Below the pieces are notes generated by a model. It was given only the letters and a program-made list of their open reading frames with translations, was not told the origin of the DNA and made no database searches. This document shows, in pieces, positions 7,500 to 16,190 of a stretch of DNA of 64,000 bases. The translations under genes and the position numbers were made by a program. This DNA comes from Ruminococcus sp. JC304 (GTDB lineage Bacteria; Bacillota; Clostridia; Lachnospirales; Lachnospiraceae), in assembly GCA_000285855.2 (NCBI GenBank), contig HE978651.1:50442-114441 (forward strand). The letters run 5' to 3'. The number at the start of each line of letters is the position of its first letter. Within the stretch, counting starts at the first letter, position 1.

Positions 7500-8660
7500 T
7501 TATGGAATTGTTATAGGCAGTATCAGGGCAATGGTGCTGCCTTTTTCACTGCTCTGGGTTACTTTTACCTGACCCTTGTGCTGTCTGGCAATCTCGCTTA
7601 CAAGAGCAAGCCCCAGACCTGCACCGCCCATGGCGCGGCTGCGGGATTTGTCCACACGGTAGAAGGGATCAAAGATTTTTTCCTGATTTTCAGGGGAGAT
7701 ACCGATGCCTGTGTCAGTTACCTCCAGGACTGCAGACTCTGCAGAATGAATGCTTACAGTAACGGAACCGGAAGGCCGGTTATATTTGACCGCATTTTCA
7801 ACCAGATTATAGACTGCCCGGTACAGAAGGATATAGCTGCCTGTAACAGTACAGTCACCTTCTGTCTGAATAAGCTGGATCTGATGCTTGTCTGCAACCG
7901 GGTCCAGATCGCAGAAAACCTCTTCTGTGAGTGCTGCAAGAGAAATAGTGTCAGAACGCTCTACAGTCTGAAGGCCTGTCATGTCCAGCAGGATTTCCGC
8001 AAGGTGGGAAAGCCGGCCGGTCTGTTCCTGAAGCATGGTGAAAAGTTTGTCGTATTCCTGGGGGACATGTTCCGGCTTTTTATAAAAAACTTCCAGATTT
8101 GTCTGCATTACAGCTAAGGGCGTGCGAAGCTCATGTGCTGCACTTGCCACAAACTGCTTCTGTGCAGAGAATGCATTGTCCAGACGGGCAAGCATGTCAT
8201 TAAAGGATCTGGTCAGACGTGAGATCTCATCCTCTGAGAGTGGGACTTCCAGCGGTTCAGACAGATTCTGTGCCTGTACCTGGCTGATTTTGTCACTGAA
8301 TCTGCGCAGGGGGGTCAGGGCTCTTCTGGTGACAAACCAGGTACAGATACTGCTGAGAAGAATAATGATACCTGTGGCGATCATGCTTTGGAACAGAAAA
8401 TTATTTTTGGTATTCTGGATCTGGTTTTCCAGATCAGGGATGAGGATTTTGGGATCTACATTGATGGAAATCGGGTTTGAATTGTCAGGGGTGACCAGAA
8501 CCACATAGTCGGAGATCCCTTCCAGACCGGTCACAGCAGAACGGCTGATGAAGAAATACATCAGTGCACAGGCTGTAATAACCAGTCCGGAGATCAGCAA
8601 TGTGAGCCGCCATTGGAGGGAGAGCCTGCGGGGGGAAAGTTTTTCTGAATAAAATTTCAT
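7500..8660 (-). CDS. Sensor histidine kinase with HAMP domain
   Basis: A 386-residue membrane sensor: first transmembrane helix about residues 18-38, a small extracytoplasmic loop (about 55 residues), second helix 90-110, HAMP 111-163, HisKA with H176 in AAHELRTP, then HATPase with N box (NLVENAVKYN), G1 (DTGIGIS), and G2 (GGAGLGLALV). The frame runs up to 8720, but ATG 8660 has GGAGG nine bases upstream and starts MKFYSEKLSPRR. It begins 4 bases after the response regulator stop, so the pair is translationally coupled. Signal unknown; the small loop favours membrane or redox stress. The TlpA redox operon starts 486 bases beyond the pair. Confidence 0.93.
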   Translation of the reverse strand: MKFYSEKLSPRRLSLQWRLTLLISGLVITACALMYFFISRSAVTGLEGISDYVVLVTPDNSNPISINVDPKILIPDLENQIQNTKNNFLFQSMIATGIIILLSSICTWFVTRRALTPLRRFSDKISQVQAQNLSEPLEVPLSEDEISRLTRSFNDMLARLDNAFSAQKQFVASAAHELRTPLAVMQTNLEVFYKKPEHVPQEYDKLFTMLQEQTGRLSHLAEILLDMTGLQTVERSDTISLAALTEEVFCDLDPVADKHQIQLIQTEGDCTVTGSYILLYRAVYNLVENAVKYNRPSGSVTVSIHSAESAVLEVTDTGIGISPENQEKIFDPFYRVDKSRSRAMGGAGLGLALVSEIARQHKGQVKVTQSSEKGSTIALILPITIP

Positions 8661-8664
8661 AGAT

Positions 8665-9333
8665 TTAGTCCTCCATAATATAACCTTGTCCAATCTTATT
8701 CTGTATAGGATCATATCCAAGGGCAGTTCTCAGTTTCTTTCTTAAAGAAGAAATATGCACCCGGATGGAGTTACTGAAGCTGTTCACGCTGCCGTCCCAG
8801 AGATGCTCGATCATTTCCTCAGGGCTGATGATCCGGTTGCGGTGAAGCAGAAAATATTCCAGAAGTGCGCTTTCTTTTCTGGTGAGAGCAAGAGGTGTGC
8901 CATCTACACTGGCTTCTCTTGTGCGTGTGTCAAAGGTAATACGGCTACATCTCAGGCAAACATCCTCCTGGATAAATTTACGGCGGGTAAGGCTGCGGAT
9001 ACGGGCTTCCAGCTCCTCGAAATGAAATGGTTTGGTGAGGTAATCGTTGGCTCCCAGATCCAGACCCTCTACCTTATCCTGGATCTGTACTCTTGCGGAG
9101 AGTATGAGAACAGGAGTATTGGTATTGAAGGTACGGAACTGACGCAGGATTTCCAGACCGTCAATTCCCGGCAGGTTCAGATCCAGAAGGATCAGGTCGT
9201 AGTTCTCTGTCATACATAATTCCAGTCCCTCTTCCCCGTCAAAGCAGGTATCTGTTTCGTATCCGTCCATGCGGAGCCCCTCTGCCATGGAACGGCAGAG
9301 CTGTTCTTCGTCTTCTATAATTAAAATGTGCAT
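8665..9333 (-). CDS. OmpR/PhoB-family response regulator
   Basis: A 222-residue regulator with a receiver domain (residues 1-115: acidic pocket E7-D8, phospho-acceptor D51 in LLDLNLP, K101 in LTKPF) and a C-terminal winged helix (about 125-222) including LTRKESALLEYFLLHRNRI and the recognition-helix region NSIRVHISSLRKKL. It is followed by its cognate kinase. An inverted repeat upstream (9371-9441) could be its binding site. The neighbouring redox operon is the obvious candidate target. Confidence 0.95.
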   Translation of the reverse strand: MHILIIEDEEQLCRSMAEGLRMDGYETDTCFDGEEGLELCMTENYDLILLDLNLPGIDGLEILRQFRTFNTNTPVLILSARVQIQDKVEGLDLGANDYLTKPFHFEELEARIRSLTRRKFIQEDVCLRCSRITFDTRTREASVDGTPLALTRKESALLEYFLLHRNRIISPEEMIEHLWDGSVNSFSNSIRVHISSLRKKLRTALGYDPIQNKIGQGYIMED

Positions 9334-9370
9334 GATAGTCTCCTTTTTGAATTTCCAGATTTATAGTTTT

Positions 9371-9441
9371 ATAATATCAGAATCAAAAGGTTAGAAGATA
9401 GTCAGTGTTTGTACCATAGGATTTTTGATTCTGACATATTA
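9371..9441. promoter_or_regulatory. Long inverted repeat between the two-component system and the redox operon
   Basis: TCAGAATCAAAA and its exact complement TTTTGATTCTGA are separated by about 34 bases, and the pairing extends outward with one two-base bulge (ATAATA/TATTAT). It lies 40-110 bases upstream of the regulator start codon. This could be a paired operator for autoregulation or a structured leader. No T-run follows, so a terminator is unlikely. Confidence 0.45.
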
Positions 9442-9521
9442 TCAATTTTATCATAGCACACGAAGTATAAAATTCGTATAAAAAAGAAAACGATTTCATA
9501 TTAAAATATCTGATTATAAAG

Positions 9522-9602
9522 TTTTTTAACCGCATCAAACTGCGGAGCAGTTATTCGGTGTAGAGCCATGTAGCGAAGCGGATTGCGAATATCTGCCAGA
9601 CT
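9522..9602. repeat. Dispersed structured repeat, copy A
   Basis: Begins TTTTTTAACCGCATCAA, then an AACTGCGGAGCAGTT hairpin, then TTATTCGGTGTAGAGC and the family core GTAGCGAAGCGGATTGCGAAT. The same ordered blocks recur at 16010-16177 and partly at 43806-43856. The rest of the 9334-9819 gap holds the inverted repeat and a promoter. Confidence 0.75.
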
Positions 9603-9683
9603 ACGTTTCAGATTTGTTTGGGATTGATTACAAAATAAAATTCGAAAAAAGTTATTTTCTTAACACAGATTTTATTTCTCAGA

Positions 9684-9692
9684 TGCTATAAT
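9684..9692 (+). promoter_or_regulatory. Extended -10 promoter of the redox operon
   Basis: TGCTATAAT is an extended -10 element; no good -35 is present at the right distance, which suggests activator dependence. The leader would be about 120 bases long. Confidence 0.45.
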
Positions 9693-9819
9693 GTGTGCAT
9701 ATCAATAAAACGATGCCTGTTATGCGGGGATAAAATCCAGATCTGCAGACAGACACAGGAAAATAATTAAAAGTAATATAAAAATCATAACAGTAAAAAA
9801 TGAAGGGAGCTTACTTACA

Positions 9820-11016
9820 ATGAAAAACAGAAGAATGAGATTAATGGCGATTTTTGCAGCAGGTGTATTAAGTGTGACATCTATGGGAGGTATTGTAACT
9901 GTACATGCAGGGGAGGCTCTTGCAGTGCCTGCAGATGAAGCAGGTGTAGTCCAGACGGACGGTGAGGATGTTCAGGCAGCAGAAGATGGCAGTGTGGCAG
10001 CTTCCGAGGGTCTGATCGCAGGATCCTTCAAACCCTCAGAGATTGCCCAGCCTGCACAGGATACGTATGAATATCCATTTCTTGGAATGAAATTAGGGAT
10101 TTCCAAAGAACTGAAAGAGCAGATGGAGAAGAAGAACATTTCCATGTTTACAGATGAGAGATGGAATGACAATGCAGATGCAGTCACATATGCTACAGCC
10201 AGCTGGTGTACCCTGACAGATGAACAGAAGGATGCAGAGGTGGACAAGATGGGCACCGGATATGATGACTGGCTGAAAAGTCTCAGCAGAGTAGGTGTGA
10301 TCGGAATGTATGATGAGGAATCCCAGAAAGATCTGGATACGATTACCGGCTGTACAGAGCATAAAGAACTGGGTACCAGCAGTGACGGCAAATATAAATA
10401 TTATCTCAGCACAAATAAGGATGCGGATGCAGACCTGTTAAAGGATGTGGAGGGGATTGAAGTAACACTTACAGAAATGACTCCGTTCCAGATGCTTTCT
10501 GCATTTGATCAGCCACAGGATACTTCTGACAGTACAGAGGCAACTGAAGGAACAAATGTAGGCAAATTTGAAACAACAGGAGTTGACGGAAAAACCTATA
10601 CACAGGATATCTTCAGCAAATACGATCTGACCATGGTAAATATTTTTACTACCTGGTGTTCTCCATGTGTCAATGAGATTCCTGATCTGGAGAAGCTTTA
10701 TCAGGAGATGAAGGATAAAGGTGTGGGAGTAGTAGGCGTTACACTGGATACAGTAGGCAGTGATGGAAAACAGGATGAGGAAGCAGTGAAAAAGGCTCAG
10801 GTACTTCAGGAGAAAACAAAGGCATCTTATCCATTCCTGATCCCGGATTCCGGAATGATGAACGGACGTCTCAATGGAATCTCCGCTTTCCCGGAAACAT
10901 TCTTTGTTGACAAAAACGGAAATATTGTAGGCGAGACTTACTCCGGAAGCCACAGTCTGGAGGACTGGAAAGAGATCGTGGAAAAAGAGCTGGAGAATGT
11001 CACAGAGGGAAAATAA
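9820..11016 (+). CDS. Secreted TlpA-like thioredoxin with an N-terminal domain of unknown function
   Basis: A 398-residue exported protein. A signal peptide (residues 1-31, cleavage after VHA) has no lipobox cysteine. An acidic low-complexity stretch (32-65) follows, then a domain of about 160 residues I do not recognise, then a redoxin domain (about 245-398) with the active site W279-C280-S-P-C283, the cis-proline in AFPETFFVDKNG, and GVVGVTLDTVG. It should act as an extracytoplasmic thiol-disulfide protein. The next two genes follow without a gap (stop TAA 11014-11016, ATG 11017), so electrons may come from the polyferredoxin membrane partner. Confidence 0.88.
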   Translation: MKNRRMRLMAIFAAGVLSVTSMGGIVTVHAGEALAVPADEAGVVQTDGEDVQAAEDGSVAASEGLIAGSFKPSEIAQPAQDTYEYPFLGMKLGISKELKEQMEKKNISMFTDERWNDNADAVTYATASWCTLTDEQKDAEVDKMGTGYDDWLKSLSRVGVIGMYDEESQKDLDTITGCTEHKELGTSSDGKYKYYLSTNKDADADLLKDVEGIEVTLTEMTPFQMLSAFDQPQDTSDSTEATEGTNVGKFETTGVDGKTYTQDIFSKYDLTMVNIFTTWCSPCVNEIPDLEKLYQEMKDKGVGVVGVTLDTVGSDGKQDEEAVKKAQVLQEKTKASYPFLIPDSGMMNGRLNGISAFPETFFVDKNGNIVGETYSGSHSLEDWKEIVEKELENVTEGK

Positions 11017-11181
11017 ATGAATAAATTAAAAACCAGCAAAATATGGAACAGTAAATGGCCGGCTGTGATTCTTATGCTTGTGGGAGCCTGTTTTATGGGA
11101 TATGGGATTTCCCGCGGAGAGTTGGCGGTGGTGTTTACAAAAGCCATTAACATCTGTATGGAATGTGTGGGAATTGGATAA
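11017..11181 (+). CDS. Small CXXC-motif membrane protein (CD1871A-like)
   Basis: A 54-residue frame starts at the base after the tlpA-like stop and ends at the base before the next ATG. It has a basic N-terminus (MNKLKTSKIWNSKWP), one hydrophobic helix (about 15-30), and a C-terminal CXXC in INICMECVGIG. This is the layout of the CD1871A family of CXXC mini-proteins found with TlpA-like and polyferredoxin genes in clostridia. The cysteines likely sit at the outer face and could relay thiol electrons. The perfect back-to-back fit of start and stop codons is strong evidence that it is real. Confidence 0.85.
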   Translation: MNKLKTSKIWNSKWPAVILMLVGACFMGYGISRGELAVVFTKAINICMECVGIG

Positions 11182-12096
11182 ATGAGTAATCAAAAGAACA
11201 ACGATAACAAAAGTAATAAGAAACAAAACACAAAAAATATGAAGATCAATGAGTGGCCCCGCCACGGAATCCAGGCACTGTGGGCGTTCATTACAAACAG
11301 TCATGTTACCGGCTTTGTCACAGGCAAAATTTACACAGGCAAATTGAAAAATGCCTGTGTTCCGGGCCTGAACTGTTATTCCTGCCCCGGTGCTGTTGGC
11401 GCCTGTCCTATCGGTTCTCTTCAGGCTGTGATAGGGAGCTGGAATTTCAAGATGGCTTATTATGTAGTGGGATTTCTTATCTTCATCGGAGCTATGGTGG
11501 GAAGACTGATCTGCGGTTTTCTCTGTCCCTTCGGATTGATTCAGGATCTGCTGAATAAGATTCCATTTCCTAAGAAAATTCGTACATTCAAGGGAGATAA
11601 ACTGCTTCGTAAGCTGAAATATGTGATTTTCGCAGTATTTGTAATCCTTCTTCCATTGTTCCTGGTGGATATTATGGGACAGGGTGCACCCTATTTTTGC
11701 AAACTGATCTGCCCGGCAGGAACACTGGAGGGCGGACTGCCGCTGGTACTTCTGAATAAATCCATGCGCAGTGCACTGGGCTGGCTGTACATATGGAAGA
11801 ATGTGATCCTGATTATAACGATTATTCTTTCCATTTTAATCTACCGTCCGTTCTGCAAATATATCTGTCCACTGGGAGCACTTTATTCCGTCTTTAATCC
11901 TGTCTCTCTGTATAAATACAGAGTGGATAAGGATAAGTGTATAAAATGCGGAAAATGTGCAAAAGCATGCCAGATGATCGTAGACCCTGTGGAAAACTCT
12001 AATAGTCCGGAATGTATCCGTTGTGGCAGATGCAAGAAGGCCTGTCCGACAGGTGCAATCCAGTGTGGAATCAGAAAAACACCTGACAGATTATAA
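11182..12096 (+). CDS. Polyferredoxin membrane protein (NapH/CcoG-like 4Fe-4S protein)
   Basis: A 304-residue protein with four to five membrane helices and many cysteine motifs: NCYSCPGAVGACPIG (about 75), CGFLCPFGL (about 112), CKLICPAGT (about 175), CKYICPLGA (about 232), and two classical 4Fe-4S motifs, CIKCGKCAKAC (about 253) and CIRCGRCKKACPTG (about 277). These are typical of NapH/YccM-like proteins that carry electrons across or into the membrane. With the CXXC mini-protein and TlpA-like protein it would form a chain taking cytoplasmic reducing power to extracytoplasmic disulfides. Substrate unknown. A strong terminator overlaps the stop. Confidence 0.9.
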   Translation: MSNQKNNDNKSNKKQNTKNMKINEWPRHGIQALWAFITNSHVTGFVTGKIYTGKLKNACVPGLNCYSCPGAVGACPIGSLQAVIGSWNFKMAYYVVGFLIFIGAMVGRLICGFLCPFGLIQDLLNKIPFPKKIRTFKGDKLLRKLKYVIFAVFVILLPLFLVDIMGQGAPYFCKLICPAGTLEGGLPLVLLNKSMRSALGWLYIWKNVILIITIILSILIYRPFCKYICPLGALYSVFNPVSLYKYRVDKDKCIKCGKCAKACQMIVDPVENSNSPECIRCGRCKKACPTGAIQCGIRKTPDRL

Positions 12097-12121
12097 AAAG
12101 TAGTCTGTCAGGTGTTTTTTT
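12078..12121 (+). terminator. Terminator of the redox operon
   Basis: ACACCTGACAGA and TCTGTCAGGTGT form a 12-bp perfect stem followed by seven T. The ascending arm is inside the last codons of the polyferredoxin gene. Confidence 0.9.
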
Positions 12122-12215
12122 GCCTGTTTATAAATAAATACATTCAAATTTGAGTAGGCATACAGGAAAAAGTAGGGTAAAATAATGCATATGCTGAAAG
12201 AATGGGAGAAAAGAT

Positions 12216-12773
12216 ATGAGCATTGAATTAAATATTTTGGACTGGTTTCAGACTCTACACACGCCGTTTCTGGACAAATTGATGGTGTTTATTACGAGCT
12301 TGGGGAATGCAGGGATTATATGGATCGTGATGACGATAGTATTTCTTCTGATTCCTAAAATGAGAAAAACAGGTGCAGTTATGGCAGCTGCTTTGATAAT
12401 AGATTTATTACTTTGCAATGTAATATTAAAAAATCTGGTTGCAAGGACAAGACCTTATGATGTAAATACAGGAGTGCAGCTTCTGGTATCCAGACTTCAT
12501 GATTATTCTTTTCCGTCAGGACATACAGCAGCGGCATTTGCTTCAGTAACTGCTTTATATCTGGCAGGAGAAAAGAAGCTGTGGAAACCGGTTCTGGTTC
12601 TTGCCTGTCTGATAGGAATATCAAGATTGTATTTGTATGTGCATTATCCCACAGATGTTCTTGGCGGAGCCCTGGCAGGCGCTATATCAGGATATCTGGG
12701 ATATCGGTTCATCCAGGCCATTTTTTACAGAATAAAACAAGAAGGGGAGGGCCATGTCCGAAGTGAAGAATAA
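12216..12773 (+). CDS. PAP2-family membrane phosphatase
   Basis: A 185-residue membrane protein with about five helices. All three PAP2 signature motifs are present: K-N-L-V-A-R-T-R-P (about residue 72), the PSGH motif in SFPSGHTAAAF (about 97), and SRLYLYVHYPTDVLGG (about 131). It probably dephosphorylates a lipid such as undecaprenyl pyrophosphate or phosphatidylglycerophosphate at the outer face. Its last 20 bases overlap the start of the following kinase gene, so the two are coupled. Confidence 0.92.
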   Translation: MSIELNILDWFQTLHTPFLDKLMVFITSLGNAGIIWIVMTIVFLLIPKMRKTGAVMAAALIIDLLLCNVILKNLVARTRPYDVNTGVQLLVSRLHDYSFPSGHTAAAFASVTALYLAGEKKLWKPVLVLACLIGISRLYLYVHYPTDVLGGALAGAISGYLGYRFIQAIFYRIKQEGEGHVRSEE

Positions 12774-15700
12774 GAAAAAGAAATCCGGTATTATTCAGGT
12801 CAGTATTGGTGTTCTGGCAGTCATTCTGGCTATCCTTATTATTATAATGATGGTGATTGTCTCTGACATTCAGGGAACAGCCCGTGTTGTAAATTATACC
12901 GGTTTAGTCCGTGGAGAGACACAGAGGATCATCAAGCTGGAGGTCGCCGGGGAACAGGACGATGCAATGATTCAGGAAGTAAAGTCTTTCATTGATGGTC
13001 TGCGCAATGGAAATACGAAACTGAATCTGGTATATCTGAATGATACGGATTTTCAGAATAAAATGCAGGAACTGGACGAGGGATTTTCTGATCTGTATAA
13101 AGAAATCTGTTTAGGGCGGTCTGAAGGGTATGAAAAAACAGATATTATATCCAGAAGTGAGGATTTCTTTGTAATCTGTGATGAAGCAACAGGTCTGGCT
13201 GAAAAATATTCGCAGAAAAAAGCCACATCCTTATCATTGCTTGAAAAATATATCACAGCAGATATTGTTGTATTGATGCTGCTGATCGGATATGAGTTTA
13301 TCAAAGCGATACAATATGCTGCAATGAACCGTCTGTTGCAGCGAAAGGTATATCTGGATGATGCGACAGGACTTCCGAACAAAAATAAATGTGAAGAATT
13401 ACTGAGTGAGGAAGAACCGGATGCAGATACCGGTGTCTGCAGTTTTGATCTTAATAATCTCCGGCGTATTAATGACAGCAGAGGTCATGAAGCCGGTGAT
13501 GCCTATATCCGTAGATTTGCTATCTGCCTGCGGGATTCCATGTCGGCTGAGCAGTTTGTGGGAAGAGCAGGTGGAGATGAATTTCTTGTAGTTACCCATG
13601 GACTGGATAGGGAACAGATGACACAGTGTCTTGAAAAGGTGCGCAGGGATATGACAGAGGAATCCAGAGTGTATCCGGATACTCCTTTAAGCTATGCGGT
13701 GGGATTTGCACTGGCCGGCGATTTTCCCGGAAGTACAATGAGAGAGCTGTTTAATTGCGCAGACAAAAACATGTATATCAATAAGAATCATGTAAAAAGG
13801 GAAGAGGCTGCAGCAGAAAAGAATCAGGGATATCAGCTGTTAAAGCTGCTTAATCAGCACGGCAGTAATTTCTCAGACTGTCTGTATTGTGATGCCAGGA
13901 TGGATACTTATCGGGCGATTCGTTCCAGTGAAAATTTTTTCCTGGCCTCTGATGGTGCATATTCCGGTGCTGTGGAACAGATCATAGAGGAACAGATTGA
14001 AAAGTCCTGTCAGGCAGATATCCGTGAAGGACTGCAGATTTCGGAGCTTCAAAAGAAGATGCATACGAAGGAAGATGTGCTGGAATATGAGTATAATATT
14101 GGGAATCAGGAGGCATATAACCGCCTGACACTGATTCCGGTGGACTGGGATGAGGACAAAAATCTGCATCATTTTCTTCTGGCATTTGAAACCATCCGAA
14201 AGACTTCTGAAGGCCAGACAGGTGCAAAAGAGCAGCTGCAGCTTTATTATGAACAGCTGAAACAGTCAATCCTGGAAAATGACAGCTATGTGGATGCACT
14301 TCTGGAATTATCAGATGTGATCTATACAGTAAATCTGACAAAGGATGTTCTGGAAAGAAGAATCGTACTGAATGGAAAAGAACAGAAGAGCAGGGAGCTT
14401 TTTATGGATTATCCGCTTCCGTACTCTTATCAGGATTACTGTTGGGAATATGAGAAAAAAATTACCCAGGAAACAATTGCCGGTTACTGTATGACAGATA
14501 ATTGTGAAAAGCTTCGTAAGAGATTTGAGAACGGAGAAACAAATATGTCTGTGGAATATTGTGCCCGCGAAGACGATGGAAGTATCCGCTGGGTGCAGAA
14601 AACAGTGCTTATGACCAGGATGGTAGTGTTTGATACAGAAATCCTTGCTGAGGTCCCTATAATCTATGCAATCATTCTGCTTCAGGATACCACACAGAGA
14701 CATGAACGGGATGAACAGGAACAGGCGCGCCTTCAGGCTGCATTTAATGAGATGCGTGCCGAGAGCAGGGCAAAAACCAAGTTCCTCAGCCGTATGAGTC
14801 ATGATATCAGGACACCTTTGAATGGTATTATTGGTCTGTTAAAGATTGATGAGACCCATTTTGAGGATAAGGCACTGATACAGAAAAATCATAAAAAGAT
14901 GAAGATAGCAGCGGATTATTTGCTTTCCCTTATCAATGATGTTTTGCAGATGAGTAAAATAGAGGAAGGTCATATTGTTCTGACTCATGAATATATCTGT
15001 CTCAAAGATCTGGTCTATGAGATTGAGAGCATTATCACTCACAGGGCAGCAGATGAGGATATTCAGTGGATTTATGAGAAAAATAAGGAGGATATTCCTT
15101 ATCCTTATGTCTATGGAAGCTCACTGTATCTTCGCCAGATTTTTCTGAATATCTATGGAAACTGTATTAAGTATAACCGGCCGGGAGGAAAGATTACTAC
15201 GGTATTAGAGGTTGCAGATGTACATGATGGGATCTGTACATACAGATGGACGATTTCTGATACAGGTATAGGGATGAGTGCAGAGTTCCTGAGCCGCATT
15301 TTTGATCCGTTCTCACAGGAAAAAACAGATGCCCGGAGTGTTTACCAGGGAACCGGTCTGGGGATGGCGATCACTAAGGGATTGATTGAGCAGATGCATG
15401 GAAGTATTGAAGTGACAAGTCAGGTGGGAGTTGGGTCTGTGTTTGTCATTACCCTTCCCTTTGAGATTGCCCAGGAACAGAAAAAGGATAAGGAAATTGC
15501 AGAGAAATATGATATTCGTGGATTGCATCTGCTGGCAGCTGAGGACAATGAGCTTAATGCAGAAATCGTAGAAATGCTGCTGACAGATGACGGTGCCAAG
15601 GTTACAGTTGTAAAAAATGGAAGACGGGCAGTGGAGCACTTCGAAAGTAATCCTCCGGGAACCTTTGATGCCATATTGATGGATGTCATGATGCCTGTTA

Positions 15701-15900
15701 TGGATGGTATTGCAGCAACAAAAGCCATACGTGCTATGGACAGGGCAGATGCAAAAACAATTCCGATCATTGCAATGACTGCAAATGCATTTGAGGAAGA
15801 CGCCAAAAGATGTCTCGCAGCCGGCATGACCGCACATCTGGCAAAACCATTTCAGATAGAGGATGTGGAGAAGACCATTATGGAATGTTTATGGTTGTAA
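12754..15900 (+). CDS. GGDEF-containing hybrid histidine kinase
   Basis: A 1048-residue membrane signalling protein. Transmembrane helix 13-36, an extracytoplasmic helical sensor (about 40-160), second helix 165-183, then a GGDEF domain (about 195-350) opening DDATGLPNKN and keeping an intact R-A-G-G-D-E-F at 271-277. A less clear PAS-like region (about 360-640) follows, then HisKA with H683 in SHDIRTPLNG, HATPase (SDTGIGMS, GTGLGMAIT), and a receiver domain with phospho-acceptor D977 in ILMDVMMPVMDG. It could both make cyclic-di-GMP and run a phosphorelay. No HPt protein is encoded nearby. The ATG overlaps the PAP2 gene by 20 bases; GGGGAGGG precedes it. Confidence 0.9.
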   Translation: MSEVKNKKKKSGIIQVSIGVLAVILAILIIIMMVIVSDIQGTARVVNYTGLVRGETQRIIKLEVAGEQDDAMIQEVKSFIDGLRNGNTKLNLVYLNDTDFQNKMQELDEGFSDLYKEICLGRSEGYEKTDIISRSEDFFVICDEATGLAEKYSQKKATSLSLLEKYITADIVVLMLLIGYEFIKAIQYAAMNRLLQRKVYLDDATGLPNKNKCEELLSEEEPDADTGVCSFDLNNLRRINDSRGHEAGDAYIRRFAICLRDSMSAEQFVGRAGGDEFLVVTHGLDREQMTQCLEKVRRDMTEESRVYPDTPLSYAVGFALAGDFPGSTMRELFNCADKNMYINKNHVKREEAAAEKNQGYQLLKLLNQHGSNFSDCLYCDARMDTYRAIRSSENFFLASDGAYSGAVEQIIEEQIEKSCQADIREGLQISELQKKMHTKEDVLEYEYNIGNQEAYNRLTLIPVDWDEDKNLHHFLLAFETIRKTSEGQTGAKEQLQLYYEQLKQSILENDSYVDALLELSDVIYTVNLTKDVLERRIVLNGKEQKSRELFMDYPLPYSYQDYCWEYEKKITQETIAGYCMTDNCEKLRKRFENGETNMSVEYCAREDDGSIRWVQKTVLMTRMVVFDTEILAEVPIIYAIILLQDTTQRHERDEQEQARLQAAFNEMRAESRAKTKFLSRMSHDIRTPLNGIIGLLKIDETHFEDKALIQKNHKKMKIAADYLLSLINDVLQMSKIEEGHIVLTHEYICLKDLVYEIESIITHRAADEDIQWIYEKNKEDIPYPYVYGSSLYLRQIFLNIYGNCIKYNRPGGKITTVLEVADVHDGICTYRWTISDTGIGMSAEFLSRIFDPFSQEKTDARSVYQGTGLGMAITKGLIEQMHGSIEVTSQVGVGSVFVITLPFEIAQEQKKDKEIAEKYDIRGLHLLAAEDNELNAEIVEMLLTDDGAKVTVVKNGRRAVEHFESNPPGTFDAILMDVMMPVMDGIAATKAIRAMDRADAKTIPIIAMTANAFEEDAKRCLAAGMTAHLAKPFQIEDVEKTIMECLWL

Positions 15901-15909
15901 AAAATTATA

Positions 15910-15957
15910 AAAACAAGAAGTTTTTACGGTTTAACCTTAAAAACTCCTTGTTTTTTT
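15910..15957 (+). terminator. Terminator after the hybrid kinase
   Basis: AAACAAGaAGTTTTTA pairs with TAAAAACTcCTTGTTT with one mismatch, followed by a T-run. Confidence 0.85.
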
Positions 15958-16009
15958 CATATAATTAGGATGTTAAAATAATCTAGGAAACCTGGTGGTA
16001 GCAGACAGT

Positions 16010-16177
16010 GTTTTTTAACCGAATCAAGTAAGTCCCCTGCTTCAACTGTGAAAAGCAATAAGCAGTGGGTGGGGATTTGCTTGTATCAGGAGGAGTGCAA
16101 GCTCCTTCTGATAAACTGCGAAGCAGTTATTCGGTTATGAGCAAGTAGCGAAGCGGATTGCGAATATCCGCTTGACT
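16010..16177. repeat. Dispersed structured repeat, copy B (long form)
   Basis: Shares with copy A the opening TTTTTTAACCGAATCAA, the AACTGCGAAGCAGTT hairpin, TTATTCGGTTATGAGC and the core GTAGCGAAGCGGATTGCGAAT, then ATCCGCTTGACT. Between the opening and the hairpin it carries about 85 extra bases with their own foldbacks (TCCCC/GGGGA, TGCTT/AAGCA, and TATCAG..AGGAG with CTCCT..CTGATA). It fills the gap between the kinase terminator and the convergent LacI gene. Confidence 0.75.
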
Positions 16178-16190
16178 CTGGAAAAATAAA

